Notes: generated by a model not told the origin, from the letters alone. A stretch of 64,000 bases of DNA from Desulfonatronum thioautotrophicum (GCF_000934745.1 NZ_JYNO01000016.1:17279-81278); one strand, 5' to 3'; positions 1 to 8,100 are shown, counted from the first letter of the stretch. Made by a program: numbers and translations.

Positions 1-1
1 T

Positions 2-208
2 ATCGCCGGAGCGGCTCAGGGGCTGATTAACATCAACCAAGCTCCCTCAGATCTTCTTCAGTCTCTTCCTGGGATTGATAGTGGACTTGCTCAATAGATT
101 ATTGAGTACAGAGACAAGATGCCCTTCAAAAGCATCGATGATCTAAAAAATGTCTCGGGAATTACGGATCAGATCTTTGAGGCGATCAAAGGGTTGATCA
201 CTATCTGA
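2..208 (+). pseudogene. ComEA-like helix-hairpin-helix protein, 3' part, broken by an amber stop
   Basis: The frame from base 2 to the TGA at 206-208 encodes two helix-hairpin-helix motifs (ININQAPSDLLQSLPGI, then KSIDDLKNVSGITDQIF), the typical C-terminal DNA-binding domain of ComEA-type proteins. A TAG at 95-97 falls inside the conserved segment 'LAQ-stop-IIEYR', where the family normally has Arg or Lys; one base change (AAG to TAG) would explain it. The 5' part lies outside the window. Either a pseudogene or, less likely, a suppressed stop. Frame and motifs are seen directly; the family assignment follows from the paired motifs. Confidence 0.7.
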
Positions 209-329
209 TGATTTGACCTCGAAACGGATCAATCAGCACAACAAGATTGCATGGAAAGCCCGGAGCAGCAAGGTCTGTTTCGGAGTTTTTTTTGCTTTCC
301 TTTATGCGCCTCTGGAAGGATCAAAGCCC

Positions 330-506
330 ATGTCCGATAAAGATAAAGCCCAGGCCATCTTGGCGGCCACCAGCGGTGGTAAAGACCTGCCTGAACATCA
401 CTGGCATGTGGTAATGGCCGCCTTGAGGGGTGAGCTTGGTGAGGCCACCAGGATTGTGTTTGAAGACCTATGGGATCAGCAACAGGGAGAAGAGGGGGGG
501 CGATGA
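330..506 (+). CDS. Small protein of unknown function (58 aa)
   Basis: The ATG at 330 has a strong ribosome-binding site (GGAAGGA about 10 bases upstream), so it is preferred over a start at 213. The product is soluble, charged and has no membrane segment: MSDKDKAQAILAATSGG, then a region with HHWHVVMAALRGELGEA. Its stop overlaps the start of the IHF-like gene (ATGA), so the two are co-translated. I do not recognise the family. Its position suggests a nucleoid- or plasmid-associated role, but that is only context. Confidence 0.55.
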   Translation: MSDKDKAQAILAATSGGKDLPEHHWHVVMAALRGELGEATRIVFEDLWDQQQGEEGGR

Positions 507-787
507 ACAACACCCTGACTAAAGCAGACATCGTTGATTCAATCACCGAAAAGGTAGACCAGCCCCGAGGCGAGATTAAGCAGAGAGTAGAGTCTCTGCT
601 GGCCATCATGAAGTCCGCCATCGTGCGTGATCACGCACTGCTGATCTCCGGCTTCGGCAAGTTTGAGGCCTATGCCAAGAAAGCCAGAAAGGGCAGGAAC
701 CCGCAGACCAGCGAATCCATCACCCTGGAGCCGCGCAAGGTGGTCGTGTTTCGGCTGTCGAAGAAGTTTCGGGATCAGTTGAACTGA
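503..787 (+). CDS. IHF/HU-family DNA-bending protein (IHF alpha-like)
   Basis: A 94-residue protein starting MNNTLTKADIVDSI with the full HU/IHF fold. The N-terminal helices carry 'LTKADIVDSI', the beta arm carries 'GFGKFEAYAKKARKGRNPQT' and the C-terminal helix ends 'KKFRDQLN'. The GRNPQT arm tip with its intercalating Pro is the signature of the family; length matches IhfA. The start at 503 overlaps the preceding stop by ATGA. It lies directly upstream of the CRISPR leader. IHF is known to help spacer insertion at leaders in some type I systems, but no cas1/cas2 is present here, so any link is speculative. Confidence 0.88.
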   Translation: MNNTLTKADIVDSITEKVDQPRGEIKQRVESLLAIMKSAIVRDHALLISGFGKFEAYAKKARKGRNPQTSESITLEPRKVVVFRLSKKFRDQLN

Positions 788-1015
788 GGATAAATCAGAG
801 CCCTATCCAAGCACCTCAAGCGCATTGATGACATTTTTTGAAACTTGTTGATATATTTAGACAAACGCAAAATAGGCGCTCGGTTGAAAAAGGCACAGAA
901 TTCTAGGTAATTACATATTTTCCTGGGTAGCGAATATTTTCGGGCCTGATTTTAAGGGGGATGCTCGGTTATTGACTTGGATTCGCTAGTATGCCAGGAA
1001 CTTGACGAGCAAAGA
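788..1015 (+). promoter_or_regulatory. Candidate CRISPR leader
   Basis: This 228-bp AT-rich non-coding stretch lies on the side of the array with the best-conserved repeats, as expected of a leader. AAACTTGTTGATA at 841-853 matches the inverted IHF consensus (YAANNNNTTGATW) at all but one position. No sure -35/-10 pair could be picked. The leader role is inferred from repeat decay polarity only. Confidence 0.4.
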
Positions 1016-1411
1016 GTCCGAAAGCGGGTTGCGATTTGGGGGCTTTGAGATCAATCAATCAACCCGTAACCTGCTTCACTGATATAGTCCGAAAGCGGGT
1101 TGCGATTTAGGGGCTTTGAGATCGTTTGCGACATGACTGACTGCTTGAATCTCCAGTGGTCCAAAAGCGGGTTGCGATTTGGGGGATTTGAGATTGATCA
1201 ATCCGGACTTGGTTTGAATCAACATTTCACTGTCCGAAAGTGGGGTGCGGCTTGGGGGCCTTGGGTCCGCTCACCTTCTTGATATCCTCAATGGTTTCAA
1301 AAAGGTCCGAAAGCGGGTTGCGATTTGGGGTTTACGGTACTGATTCTGTATGTGCCCGATTCAAGGAAACTTTGAGTCCGAAAGCGGGTTGTGACTCGGG
1401 ATCATAATTAC
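1016..1411 (+). CRISPR. CRISPR array, six 36-bp repeats, five spacers of 35-37 bp
   Basis: Repeats start at 1016, 1087, 1159, 1232, 1305 and 1376 (spacing 71-73). The consensus begins GTCCGAAAGCGGGTTGCGAT and ends TTTGGGGGCTTTGAGAT. Copies 1-3 are nearly identical; copy 4 has several substitutions; copies 5 and 6 keep only the first 22-26 bases. Spacers differ from each other. Decay increases rightward, so the leader should be on the left and transcription toward the cas operon. The last 8 bases (TTTGAGAT) would be the 5' tag of a crRNA if Cas6 cuts there, similar in kind to type I-B/III tags. Repeats and spacing are seen; the subtype is not. Confidence 0.88.
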
Positions 1412-1424
1412 TGGTAACACAAAC

Positions 1425-1446
1425 AAAAAAGGCCCACTAAGGGCCT
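1425..1446 (-). terminator. Terminator-like hairpin reading leftward, inside the decayed array end
   Basis: On the minus strand AGGCCC-TTAGT-GGGCCT is followed by TTTTTGTTTG, a 6-bp GC-rich stem with a T run. It would stop antisense transcription before it enters the array. No gene needing it is visible to the right on that strand. Confidence 0.45.
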
Positions 1447-1554
1447 GCAAGAAAGGTGCGTCCAACGTCTGACATCTTGGAAACAGGGCGCAACTAATCA
1501 ACCGGTTCGCCTCTCTTTTTCATGCAAACCGGGAATAATATTCAACTCAAGAAA

Positions 1555-1639
1555 ATCCGAAAGCGGGGTGCGAAATTGGGTTTACTAACTAAAGCAAAGA
1601 AAAGTCCGACAGCGGGTTGCGACTTGGGATAGCGCAAAA
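1555..1639 (+). repeat. Two outlying degenerate CRISPR-repeat copies
   Basis: Copies at 1555-1590 (ATCCGAAAGCGGGGTGCGAA) and 1604-1639 (GTCCGACAGCGGGTTGCGAC) keep the first half of the repeat only. They are 49 bp apart and separated from copy 6 by about 140 bp, so this is array debris after deletions. Confidence 0.6.
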
Positions 1640-1785
1640 AACAAAGAAAGATAGCCAAACATTTTCGTCCATCGCTTGCCAGCTCAAATCACTAACCGTG
1701 ATGTCAGATGCTTGTCAAGCGGCATACATGGATTTTCTTTTCTTTCGCCAAACCAAGGCCAGGGCCAAATCCTGTCCTTTCCAGA

Positions 1786-1830
1786 CCAAGCCGCCGCTCT
1801 ACTCAAGAGCCAGGCGGCTTGGTTTTTTTT
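1786..1830 (+). terminator. Strong intrinsic terminator between CRISPR array and cas operon
   Basis: CCAAGCCGCC at 1786-1795 pairs perfectly with GGCGGCTTGG at 1813-1822, followed by eight T. It ends 18 bases before the ATG of the RAMP-fusion gene. It either ends pre-crRNA transcription or acts as an attenuator; no promoter fits between it and the gene, so some read-through or attenuation seems likely. Confidence 0.85.
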
Positions 1831-1848
1831 AGAAATCAGGAGTTCCCC

Positions 1849-4800
1849 ATGATCATCTCTGGCAAAATCCACGCTGAATCACCGATCTACCGCGGCAATG
1901 CCCGCAAAACTCTATTTACCCGAGACGGCGACGGCATTCAAAGACTGGTCTCCCTACCAGGGAAGATAGAGGGCACTGCTCAAACTCTGATGGACGCCTT
2001 TACCGGGAAGTCAAACAATGGCCGAAATATCGGTCTGCTGGAAAGGCTCTGGATTCGTTTATTTGGTGACCATATGCCTAATGGTCTGATCACTGATGTC
2101 GCTTGTACGCTGAGCAAAGCCAGTTACCCTTCAGACCATATCTTTGATCTTCGGATGGGTATGACCCTGGACGAAGACCGTTGGGCCTCAATAGCCCAAA
2201 AAAACTATAAAATGGAAACCGTGCTGCGGGATTCAGTCTTCGACTTTTCGATGACCGTTTCTGACTCGCTGATCAAAAAACCTGAAATCCAGGCCTGCTT
2301 GTACTATCTACTCAACGAAATGACCCAGGGCCGGTTCTGGTTTGGTGCCGGCAAAAGCAAGGGGCTCGGGCGTATCCGGCTGGAACTCGACAAAAATCTG
2401 CCAACTCCGGAGATCACCCCAACTGTTAATCCCAAGTCCAATCACTTACGCATATCAATGCGGTTTGACAGCATGAATCCAATCCTGGTGGGTTGGAATT
2501 GGGGTAAGATCGAGCAGGAAGGATCACCGACCGCGCCGATTACCGGCAACGACCTGATTGCAGAGTTGAACTTACCAAGCGCTATCACTCAGAAGCTGCA
2601 ACGTATCTTGTCTGGCCCAATCATGCCGGATCAATGGAAAGCGCAACTCAAACAATTTTTGCCCAAGACGATAGCTATCTGGTTAAGAGAGCAGTCCAAG
2701 ACCGATATTGAAAGTTGGACCCTGCCATCTGGTGAATTGGCCAAGCTTGGCAAAGGGAAATTTGCCTTGTCAGGCAAACTTATGGACGCACTGAACCCAT
2801 TAACAGCGCAAACGTTCACCACAAAAGAAGAAGCTGAATCAGCTATAATGCAAGCCATGGCCAAGAAGCAAAACATGGCTGATAGGGTTATTAAAATCCT
2901 CAAGCATGATATATCAACAGGAAATAATCTCAATCAAAATACTCTACAGGAGTTTTCCAAGTACTTTGATATTGATGAAACAATCAGTGATTTTTTGGTA
3001 AATAATATCAGTGATGAGGATAAGTTAATATCAACCATTAACGGTTTATGTATCCCGATACTTGAAGAGTTCAATATAAAGATAGACCGTTACGTTAAAA
3101 TGCAGCAAAGCGATGACTGGGTTGACAAAGAAATTTACGATCGCCAACAACACATGAAAATAAAAGAGATGATTCGAGATGGTAAGATCGATCAATACCA
3201 GTGGGATAATATCAATAACCCTCCCAAAGGTATTTTAGAAAATGATTGGCGTGAATTCCTGGATGCTCATCCCAGGGTGCAATTCAGACACATGACAAAC
3301 CAGCGCAACCTTGAAAAAAGCATTCAGAATGATCGCAATAATATCAATTTTCTTCAAAGCTTTCGCGACAAAACCCGCCATGAACTGACCAAACCAGAGC
3401 ATATAGATTTCCGGGCAGGTGGCCACAGAAGAAGTATCGTTTCCCAGAAGTACGGCAAACCTTACGATTCCATCTTCATGCGTATGCTGGTTATGAAACC
3501 AGGCCAAAAGATCGGCAGTTGGGAAGCCTATATCCCTGGCAGCACGATCAAGGGCGCATTCCGTAAGAGGGCATCCCAGGTGCTCAAGACTTTGTGGGGA
3601 GAAGGCAGACAGACCGATGAAATACTCGGTCTACTCTTCGGAATACAAGGACAGAAAGCAATTATTCACTTCTCTGACGCATATTTGGCGTTTCCTGACG
3701 AGGCTTCCCGTTACTGGTGCTCCGTAGATGGAATCAAATTGAACTCGCAGACCGGCCAACCCGTAGAATCCGCCAAGTTTGATTACCTCTACGCCTACGG
3801 ACCGAATCTTGTTTTCAGGATGCAATTAGACCTGATGGACGTCAACGAGGGGCATGAGCAGGCTCTTTCCTTTCTGGCGTTTCTGATTAACGATTTCAAA
3901 AACGGCGATGTTCCCCTTGGTGGATTCAAAAATTCCGGCATGGGCTGGGTTGAGGCAAACATCGAAGAGATCCAGTGGCTGACTGGAAATCCCGCCGACA
4001 TTGGTCGTAAAATATTCTCCAATCATTCCATGCAGCAATCGGGTCTTTGGAATCAGCTTGTTTTACAGGGAAGCCAGGCCGACCACGCATTCCAACCAAC
4101 ACAGCCTATTTTGAGTACAAACAGTACAGGCCCTCGTCCTTTGCAAAACAAAGAAGGGTATATCTCGCACCGAAGCTTTGGTGGGTACAGTGGACGCCTT
4201 GTAATTGAAGCCAAGGTACTCACACCACTACATATTCGCGAAAGCGGAGAACCCTCTTTCTCCCAACAAACTGCATCAGGAGCGATTTATGGCTGGGACT
4301 TCTTTTCAATGGCTCCTGCTCAAATTACCAACCGCCCTGAACAAAAGGCATATGCTTTACCAGCCAAAAGCTTACGAGGCATGCTGCGCCACGTTTATGC
4401 CGTGGCCAGTGATTCGCGCGAACCGAGCAAGATAATCAATAATTTAAACCCCGTGGACAGACTTTTTGGCTGGGTGGGAACAGGCACGAACCAAGCCCTG
4501 ATGGGCCGTATTTCCGTGGGGTTTGGTCATTTTAACGCCCCAAGTCTCAACTGGTATAAAGTGCCGTTCCCTTACGGAGAATGGCAGTTCGGCACCAGTG
4601 AGTGGACCCAGCACGATCAAGCCAAGGCCAAGGTGAACCTCATAGATAATCAATGGCGCTTGTTTCCCAATCTTCCCCCTGCCCCGCTGATTGAGCCTCT
4701 GGATGACTTCACGCCGGATACTGTTCAAGCAACGTATTTACGGGCCATGTCGCCGGGAACGACAGCGAAGTTCACCATTCGATTCTGGAACCTGGAAGAG

Positions 4801-5058
4801 ATTGAATTTCGTCGTCTGCTCTGGTGCATCCAACTGGACGCGGACATGACCCATAAGATCGGCAAGTCGAAATACCTGGGCTTTGGCAGCTTGCACCTGC
4901 AAATTCAGCCAGAGAGTTTCCTGATCGACTGGAATGCCCGGTACTCTACTGAAGATACAGGTCGTGTTCCCCTGGATCTTGCCCAATTGAAACGAACCGA
5001 CCAGGACGTCTATCACTATGCCGCCCTGCGCCGTGCCTTGAATGCTGACGCCATTTGA
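1849..5058 (+). CDS. Three-domain RAMP (Cas7-like) fusion protein, putative CRISPR effector
   Basis: A 1069-residue protein; the start at 1849 has AGGAG 7 bases upstream. Three RAMP units are visible. Unit 1 (about 1-180) has an acidic loop RDGDG (25-29), the degenerate motif LPGKIEG (36-42) and a glycine-rich loop FGAGKSKGLG (165-174). Unit 2 starts near 198 and has YIPGSTIKGAFR (561-572) and GGFKNSGMGW (691-700); between these lies a long, mostly helical and more AT-rich insert (about 300-540). Unit 3 (about 790-1050) has ALPAKSLRGMLR (836-847) and KSKYLGFGSLHL (1006-1017). (I/L)PGSSxKGxxR plus the Gly-rich loop is the hallmark of Cas7/Csm3/Cmr proteins. It probably binds crRNA as a single-chain backbone; Asp 26 or 28 could be an RNA-cleaving residue as in Csm3 (inference). 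Unit 3 recalls TIGR03986-type RAMPs. No HD, GGDD or Cas10 palm motif was seen. Confidence 0.8.
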   Translation: MIISGKIHAESPIYRGNARKTLFTRDGDGIQRLVSLPGKIEGTAQTLMDAFTGKSNNGRNIGLLERLWIRLFGDHMPNGLITDVACTLSKASYPSDHIFDLRMGMTLDEDRWASIAQKNYKMETVLRDSVFDFSMTVSDSLIKKPEIQACLYYLLNEMTQGRFWFGAGKSKGLGRIRLELDKNLPTPEITPTVNPKSNHLRISMRFDSMNPILVGWNWGKIEQEGSPTAPITGNDLIAELNLPSAITQKLQRILSGPIMPDQWKAQLKQFLPKTIAIWLREQSKTDIESWTLPSGELAKLGKGKFALSGKLMDALNPLTAQTFTTKEEAESAIMQAMAKKQNMADRVIKILKHDISTGNNLNQNTLQEFSKYFDIDETISDFLVNNISDEDKLISTINGLCIPILEEFNIKIDRYVKMQQSDDWVDKEIYDRQQHMKIKEMIRDGKIDQYQWDNINNPPKGILENDWREFLDAHPRVQFRHMTNQRNLEKSIQNDRNNINFLQSFRDKTRHELTKPEHIDFRAGGHRRSIVSQKYGKPYDSIFMRMLVMKPGQKIGSWEAYIPGSTIKGAFRKRASQVLKTLWGEGRQTDEILGLLFGIQGQKAIIHFSDAYLAFPDEASRYWCSVDGIKLNSQTGQPVESAKFDYLYAYGPNLVFRMQLDLMDVNEGHEQALSFLAFLINDFKNGDVPLGGFKNSGMGWVEANIEEIQWLTGNPADIGRKIFSNHSMQQSGLWNQLVLQGSQADHAFQPTQPILSTNSTGPRPLQNKEGYISHRSFGGYSGRLVIEAKVLTPLHIRESGEPSFSQQTASGAIYGWDFFSMAPAQITNRPEQKAYALPAKSLRGMLRHVYAVASDSREPSKIINNLNPVDRLFGWVGTGTNQALMGRISVGFGHFNAPSLNWYKVPFPYGEWQFGTSEWTQHDQAKAKVNLIDNQWRLFPNLPPAPLIEPLDDFTPDTVQATYLRAMSPGTTAKFTIRFWNLEEIEFRRLLWCIQLDADMTHKIGKSKYLGFGSLHLQIQPESFLIDWNARYSTEDTGRVPLDLAQLKRTDQDVYHYAALRRALNADAI

Positions 5059-5935
5059 TTGGATACGCTTGGCCTTTACCGGGGCTGAACTGCTGGCCAC
5101 TCTGGATCGCCTTGCTGAAGCGCCATCAGACCTGCAAGGCGACACCCTGGGACCGCCATTGGAGACTCTGGACGGGCCTTGTGAGCGGTGCATGCTCTAT
5201 CCCCGGGTGGACAATCACCGGAACTGTCGGGGCTGCGCGTCCATCATGGGCCAGAGATACCGTTTCCGACCGGCGTCTCGGGAAGTGCTTTTGGTCTGGG
5301 GCTGTTTGAACCGGTTGCCTTATTCCATTGCTTCCAGGACTGGGCCTGCTCGCGCGCGACTATCCCCAGACGGCCTTAATGGATTTTTTATTCTGGATGA
5401 CCGGAGATTCTTGAAGGTGATCCCTCGATGGACCCTGAAAAACTGGCTTCAGGATATTCTCTTATACGATGATGAGCTGCATGGGCTGTTGCAGATATTC
5501 CCGACCTATAGCGCCCGCCAGGGATTATGCATGAGCGATCTGCTCTGCCATGTGGTTTTTCGAGAGGCGAACATCGGCACGAATAATCTCTGGGTTAGAT
5601 TCTATGCCGAGGCCTATCATGTCCGCAGACCGCAAGTCTTGGACAAAGAGAACCTGCTGAACTTCCCAGCCAGTGAATTCCTGGGAATGATGAATATGGG
5701 AGAAATGTTTCAGACACTTCTTTCCTTCCATGACCAGGAGATTCTGCGTAAACTGCTGCTCTCTGATAATCTGAACGAGAGTCAATTCAACTGGGGGCGA
5801 TTTCAGGGTTTGCTCGAACAGGATGCGCGAGACATGCTTGATGTCTGGCAAATTCGTCAGTGGCCCAAAGCCCGTGTCCAGTTGTTTTATGATCTGCTGA
5901 AATTTGTGCCGGTCGATTCAGGAGCGCGGCCTTGA
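5042..5935 (+). CDS. Unrecognised zinc-ribbon protein in the cas operon (297 aa)
   Basis: The gene overlaps the RAMP fusion by 17 bases and the Cas6-like gene by 4, so it is translationally coupled on both sides. One zinc-binding knuckle pair is clear: Cys47, Cys50, Cys62, Cys65 (CERC and CRGC). The rest is a basic and aromatic alpha/beta region with no motif I know. Zinc ribbons occur in Csf1 of type IV, in Cas10 and in Cas8-like large subunits, so a divergent large-subunit or tag-recognition role is conceivable, but this is a guess. No palm-domain GGDD and no HD motif are present. The start at 5042 has no clear Shine-Dalgarno, in keeping with coupling. Confidence 0.6.
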   Translation: MLTPFDWIRLAFTGAELLATLDRLAEAPSDLQGDTLGPPLETLDGPCERCMLYPRVDNHRNCRGCASIMGQRYRFRPASREVLLVWGCLNRLPYSIASRTGPARARLSPDGLNGFFILDDRRFLKVIPRWTLKNWLQDILLYDDELHGLLQIFPTYSARQGLCMSDLLCHVVFREANIGTNNLWVRFYAEAYHVRRPQVLDKENLLNFPASEFLGMMNMGEMFQTLLSFHDQEILRKLLLSDNLNESQFNWGRFQGLLEQDARDMLDVWQIRQWPKARVQLFYDLLKFVPVDSGARP

Positions 5936-6897
5936 TCGATCCGCAAGAAATCCCCCTTTTACGCTATTTGCTGCTGCTGCGTGTCCACAAACCTTTACTG
6001 GTGCTGCCGCCGTACTTGGCCCTGGAACTGGCCTATGCGACCAGCGTGATGATTTCCGAACGGTTACCGTCCAGCCAACTCAAGCCATGGAAAAAACTGA
6101 TCACGGCATGGGAAGCAGCCAATCCAATCAGCGAAGACCGCCGTACCCGGTTGATCCACAACCCGCCGCAATCAGTTTGGCCTTTGGACCTGGCCTGGTT
6201 GCCCTATCGAGTGAAGCAAACCTACGGCCATGGCGAGATCATCTCGTGTGAGTTGAAGCTGTTTGGCCGGAGCGCCTCCCATGAATTATTTCTGGAACTG
6301 ATCCTGCCGGTTCTGGAAGCTGCCGGATTGACCCCAGATAGGCGCTGGAGCCGTCCAAACTCCGTCTGGGGTGGTTTCCATCTGGAAAATGTCTATGTAG
6401 CCAGAGGCAGGCAATGGGAGCCCGTAGTTGAAGATGGCCAAGTGGATTTCTCCGTGCGACCAGGTACACGGCAATGGTGCGACGGACTGGATTTGACGGT
6501 AGTGCCAGCAGGGCATACCCATCGGTTGCGGTGGTACACGCCGTATGCGCATACGCCGGAGCCGCCGCAGTTCCGCAAGCGTGAACATCTTTGCAGGGTT
6601 GCCCAGGAAAACGCTCCTGGCATGTCGGCCTTGGTTCAGGCCTTGGCTGTCAGGTTGGAAAAGTTGGCCCCTGAAATATCAAGTGATTGGATGCTTGGCA
6701 TTGAAGATCTAGCCATGCAAGTGGGGAATAATACGGAGCACGTATCCTGTGTGCCCAAATACTGGCCTGGAACTGTCTGGGGCGATCAAGAGTTATCCTA
6801 TGTTCCAGAACAGTTGATGCCTATTCTTCGGCTGGCGTCTATGCTGCATATCGGGTTTCATACTCATGTTGGCTGTGGTAACTTTCGACTTGTTTGA
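5932..6897 (+). CDS. cas6: Cas6-like CRISPR RNA-processing RAMP protein
   Basis: 321 residues from a TTG start that overlaps the previous stop (TTGA), with AGGAG upstream. The C-terminus reads 'LRLASMLHIGFHTHVGCGN' and ends FRLV; residues 308-320 (G-F-H-T-H-V-G-C-G-N-F-R-L) match the closing glycine-rich loop of Cas6 ('LGxGKxTxxGxGxYRL'). The size also fits Cas6. Cas6 cuts pre-crRNA inside repeats; several His (310, 312) could act in catalysis, but I cannot assign the site. As last gene of the three-gene operon beside the array, it supports the view that this is a self-contained CRISPR locus. Confidence 0.72.
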   Translation: MIDPQEIPLLRYLLLLRVHKPLLVLPPYLALELAYATSVMISERLPSSQLKPWKKLITAWEAANPISEDRRTRLIHNPPQSVWPLDLAWLPYRVKQTYGHGEIISCELKLFGRSASHELFLELILPVLEAAGLTPDRRWSRPNSVWGGFHLENVYVARGRQWEPVVEDGQVDFSVRPGTRQWCDGLDLTVVPAGHTHRLRWYTPYAHTPEPPQFRKREHLCRVAQENAPGMSALVQALAVRLEKLAPEISSDWMLGIEDLAMQVGNNTEHVSCVPKYWPGTVWGDQELSYVPEQLMPILRLASMLHIGFHTHVGCGNFRLV

Positions 6898-6918
6898 GAT
6901 GTATTTCAGGATATAATC

Positions 6919-8100
6919 ATGGATGAAAAGAAATATTTTGTCAGAACACCAATTTTTCCTGTGTATGAAAAAGTCTGTATATTGCTTAACATTTGGAACG
7001 GTACACATAAAAAGCATCTTTTAGCAATGATAAAAGATATCTGGGAACAATCAGGTACGCCGCAGAATCCAGTCGATTGGAGTAATCCTGACGAGTGGAT
7101 AGATGAACGTCTTACTGGTAAATCCCAAGATTTAGCGAAAGCAATATGGGAAAAAAGCAATAAGATTGTTAACCCTCGCCATACGTATGGTTGCTATCTT
7201 TTTATAAATAACCACTCTTTAATGGAAGTAAGCACTGAAAGTCGATATGTGATTAGTGAAAAAGGTCGCCTATTTCTCGAAAAAGACCCATCTTTATTGA
7301 GAAGAATTGACGAAGAAGAAGGGCTTCCAAAGCTTTTAAGCATTCTTTCTGTGCATTCTCCAGCTAAACGCGGTGACATCCTTGGAGAATGGAGCGAATT
7401 TCTTACAGAACATTCAAGGTTTCAGTCAGCATCCACTTTCAAGGATACCCTTCGCAGAAGACTCGTTAACCTTATTGATAGGGGATATGTTAAAAGAGAA
7501 GGTAATACATATATCATCACAAATGAAGGGATTGATTATTCTCAAGATACAGAAAGCAGTGCTCCAGAGAAACCTCATAAGGAACTATTGAACGCTGTAC
7601 GGAATTACAATGAAGTCCAGCTAACGCTACTCAGGGATGAGTTGGGCAAGATGGACCCGTACAAATTCGAAAGTCTAGTCAAAGATTTACTTGAGGCAAT
7701 GGACTATGAAGACGTTGAAGTTACAAAACAAAGCGGAGATAAGGGCATAGATGTAGTCGCTAACTTCCAGTTTGGAATCACACAGATCAAGGAAGTTGTT
7801 CAGGTAAAGAGACAGCAAGGGACCATCACTCGTCCAATTTTAGATCAAGTCCGAGGATCGCTGCCTTATTACCAAGCAATAAGAGGGACAATCATTACAT
7901 TAGGCCGATTCGCTAAAAATTGCGAAGATGCAGCAATATATCCAGGTGCTGCACCGATCACTTTGATAGATGGAGATAAGTTAGTCGAATTGCTCTTGAA
8001 GCATGGTGTCGGGTTAAAGAAAAAACAGGTAACGCTTGTCGAGGTTGATGAAAGTTACTTTGAATCGAAAGGTGAAGATTGCGAAATTGAGAGCTGTTGA
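6919..8100 (+). CDS. Mrr-type restriction endonuclease-like protein
   Basis: 393 residues. The N-terminal part (about 1-220) is winged-helix-like and contains GRLFLEKDPSLLRRIDEEEG and a second HTH-like segment with LRRRLVNLIDRGYVKREGN, as in Mrr N-terminal domains. The C-terminal catalytic part has KFESLVKDLLEAMDY, then GDKGIDVVA and VVQVKR, i.e. the PD-(D/E)XK core G-D-x-G-I-D ... Q-x-K of the Mrr family. It probably cuts DNA, perhaps modified DNA. It starts 21 bases after the cas6-like gene on the same strand and overlaps the next gene. It may ride in the cas operon as an accessory nuclease or be a separate defence gene. Confidence 0.82.
   Translation: MDEKKYFVRTPIFPVYEKVCILLNIWNGTHKKHLLAMIKDIWEQSGTPQNPVDWSNPDEWIDERLTGKSQDLAKAIWEKSNKIVNPRHTYGCYLFINNHSLMEVSTESRYVISEKGRLFLEKDPSLLRRIDEEEGLPKLLSILSVHSPAKRGDILGEWSEFLTEHSRFQSASTFKDTLRRRLVNLIDRGYVKREGNTYIITNEGIDYSQDTESSAPEKPHKELLNAVRNYNEVQLTLLRDELGKMDPYKFESLVKDLLEAMDYEDVEVTKQSGDKGIDVVANFQFGITQIKEVVQVKRQQGTITRPILDQVRGSLPYYQAIRGTIITLGRFAKNCEDAAIYPGAAPITLIDGDKLVELLLKHGVGLKKKQVTLVEVDESYFESKGEDCEIESC

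Noticed and set aside
1617..1872. Short frames around the terminator before the RAMP gene
   Set aside because: They overlap the terminator or the real gene and have no start signals.
1849..5058. Type III-E gRAMP/Cas7-11 identity for the fusion
   Set aside because: Only three RAMP units are visible, length (1069) is below the gRAMP range, a separate Cas6-like gene is present, and no TPR-CHAT partner is in the window. Kept as a distinct lineage.
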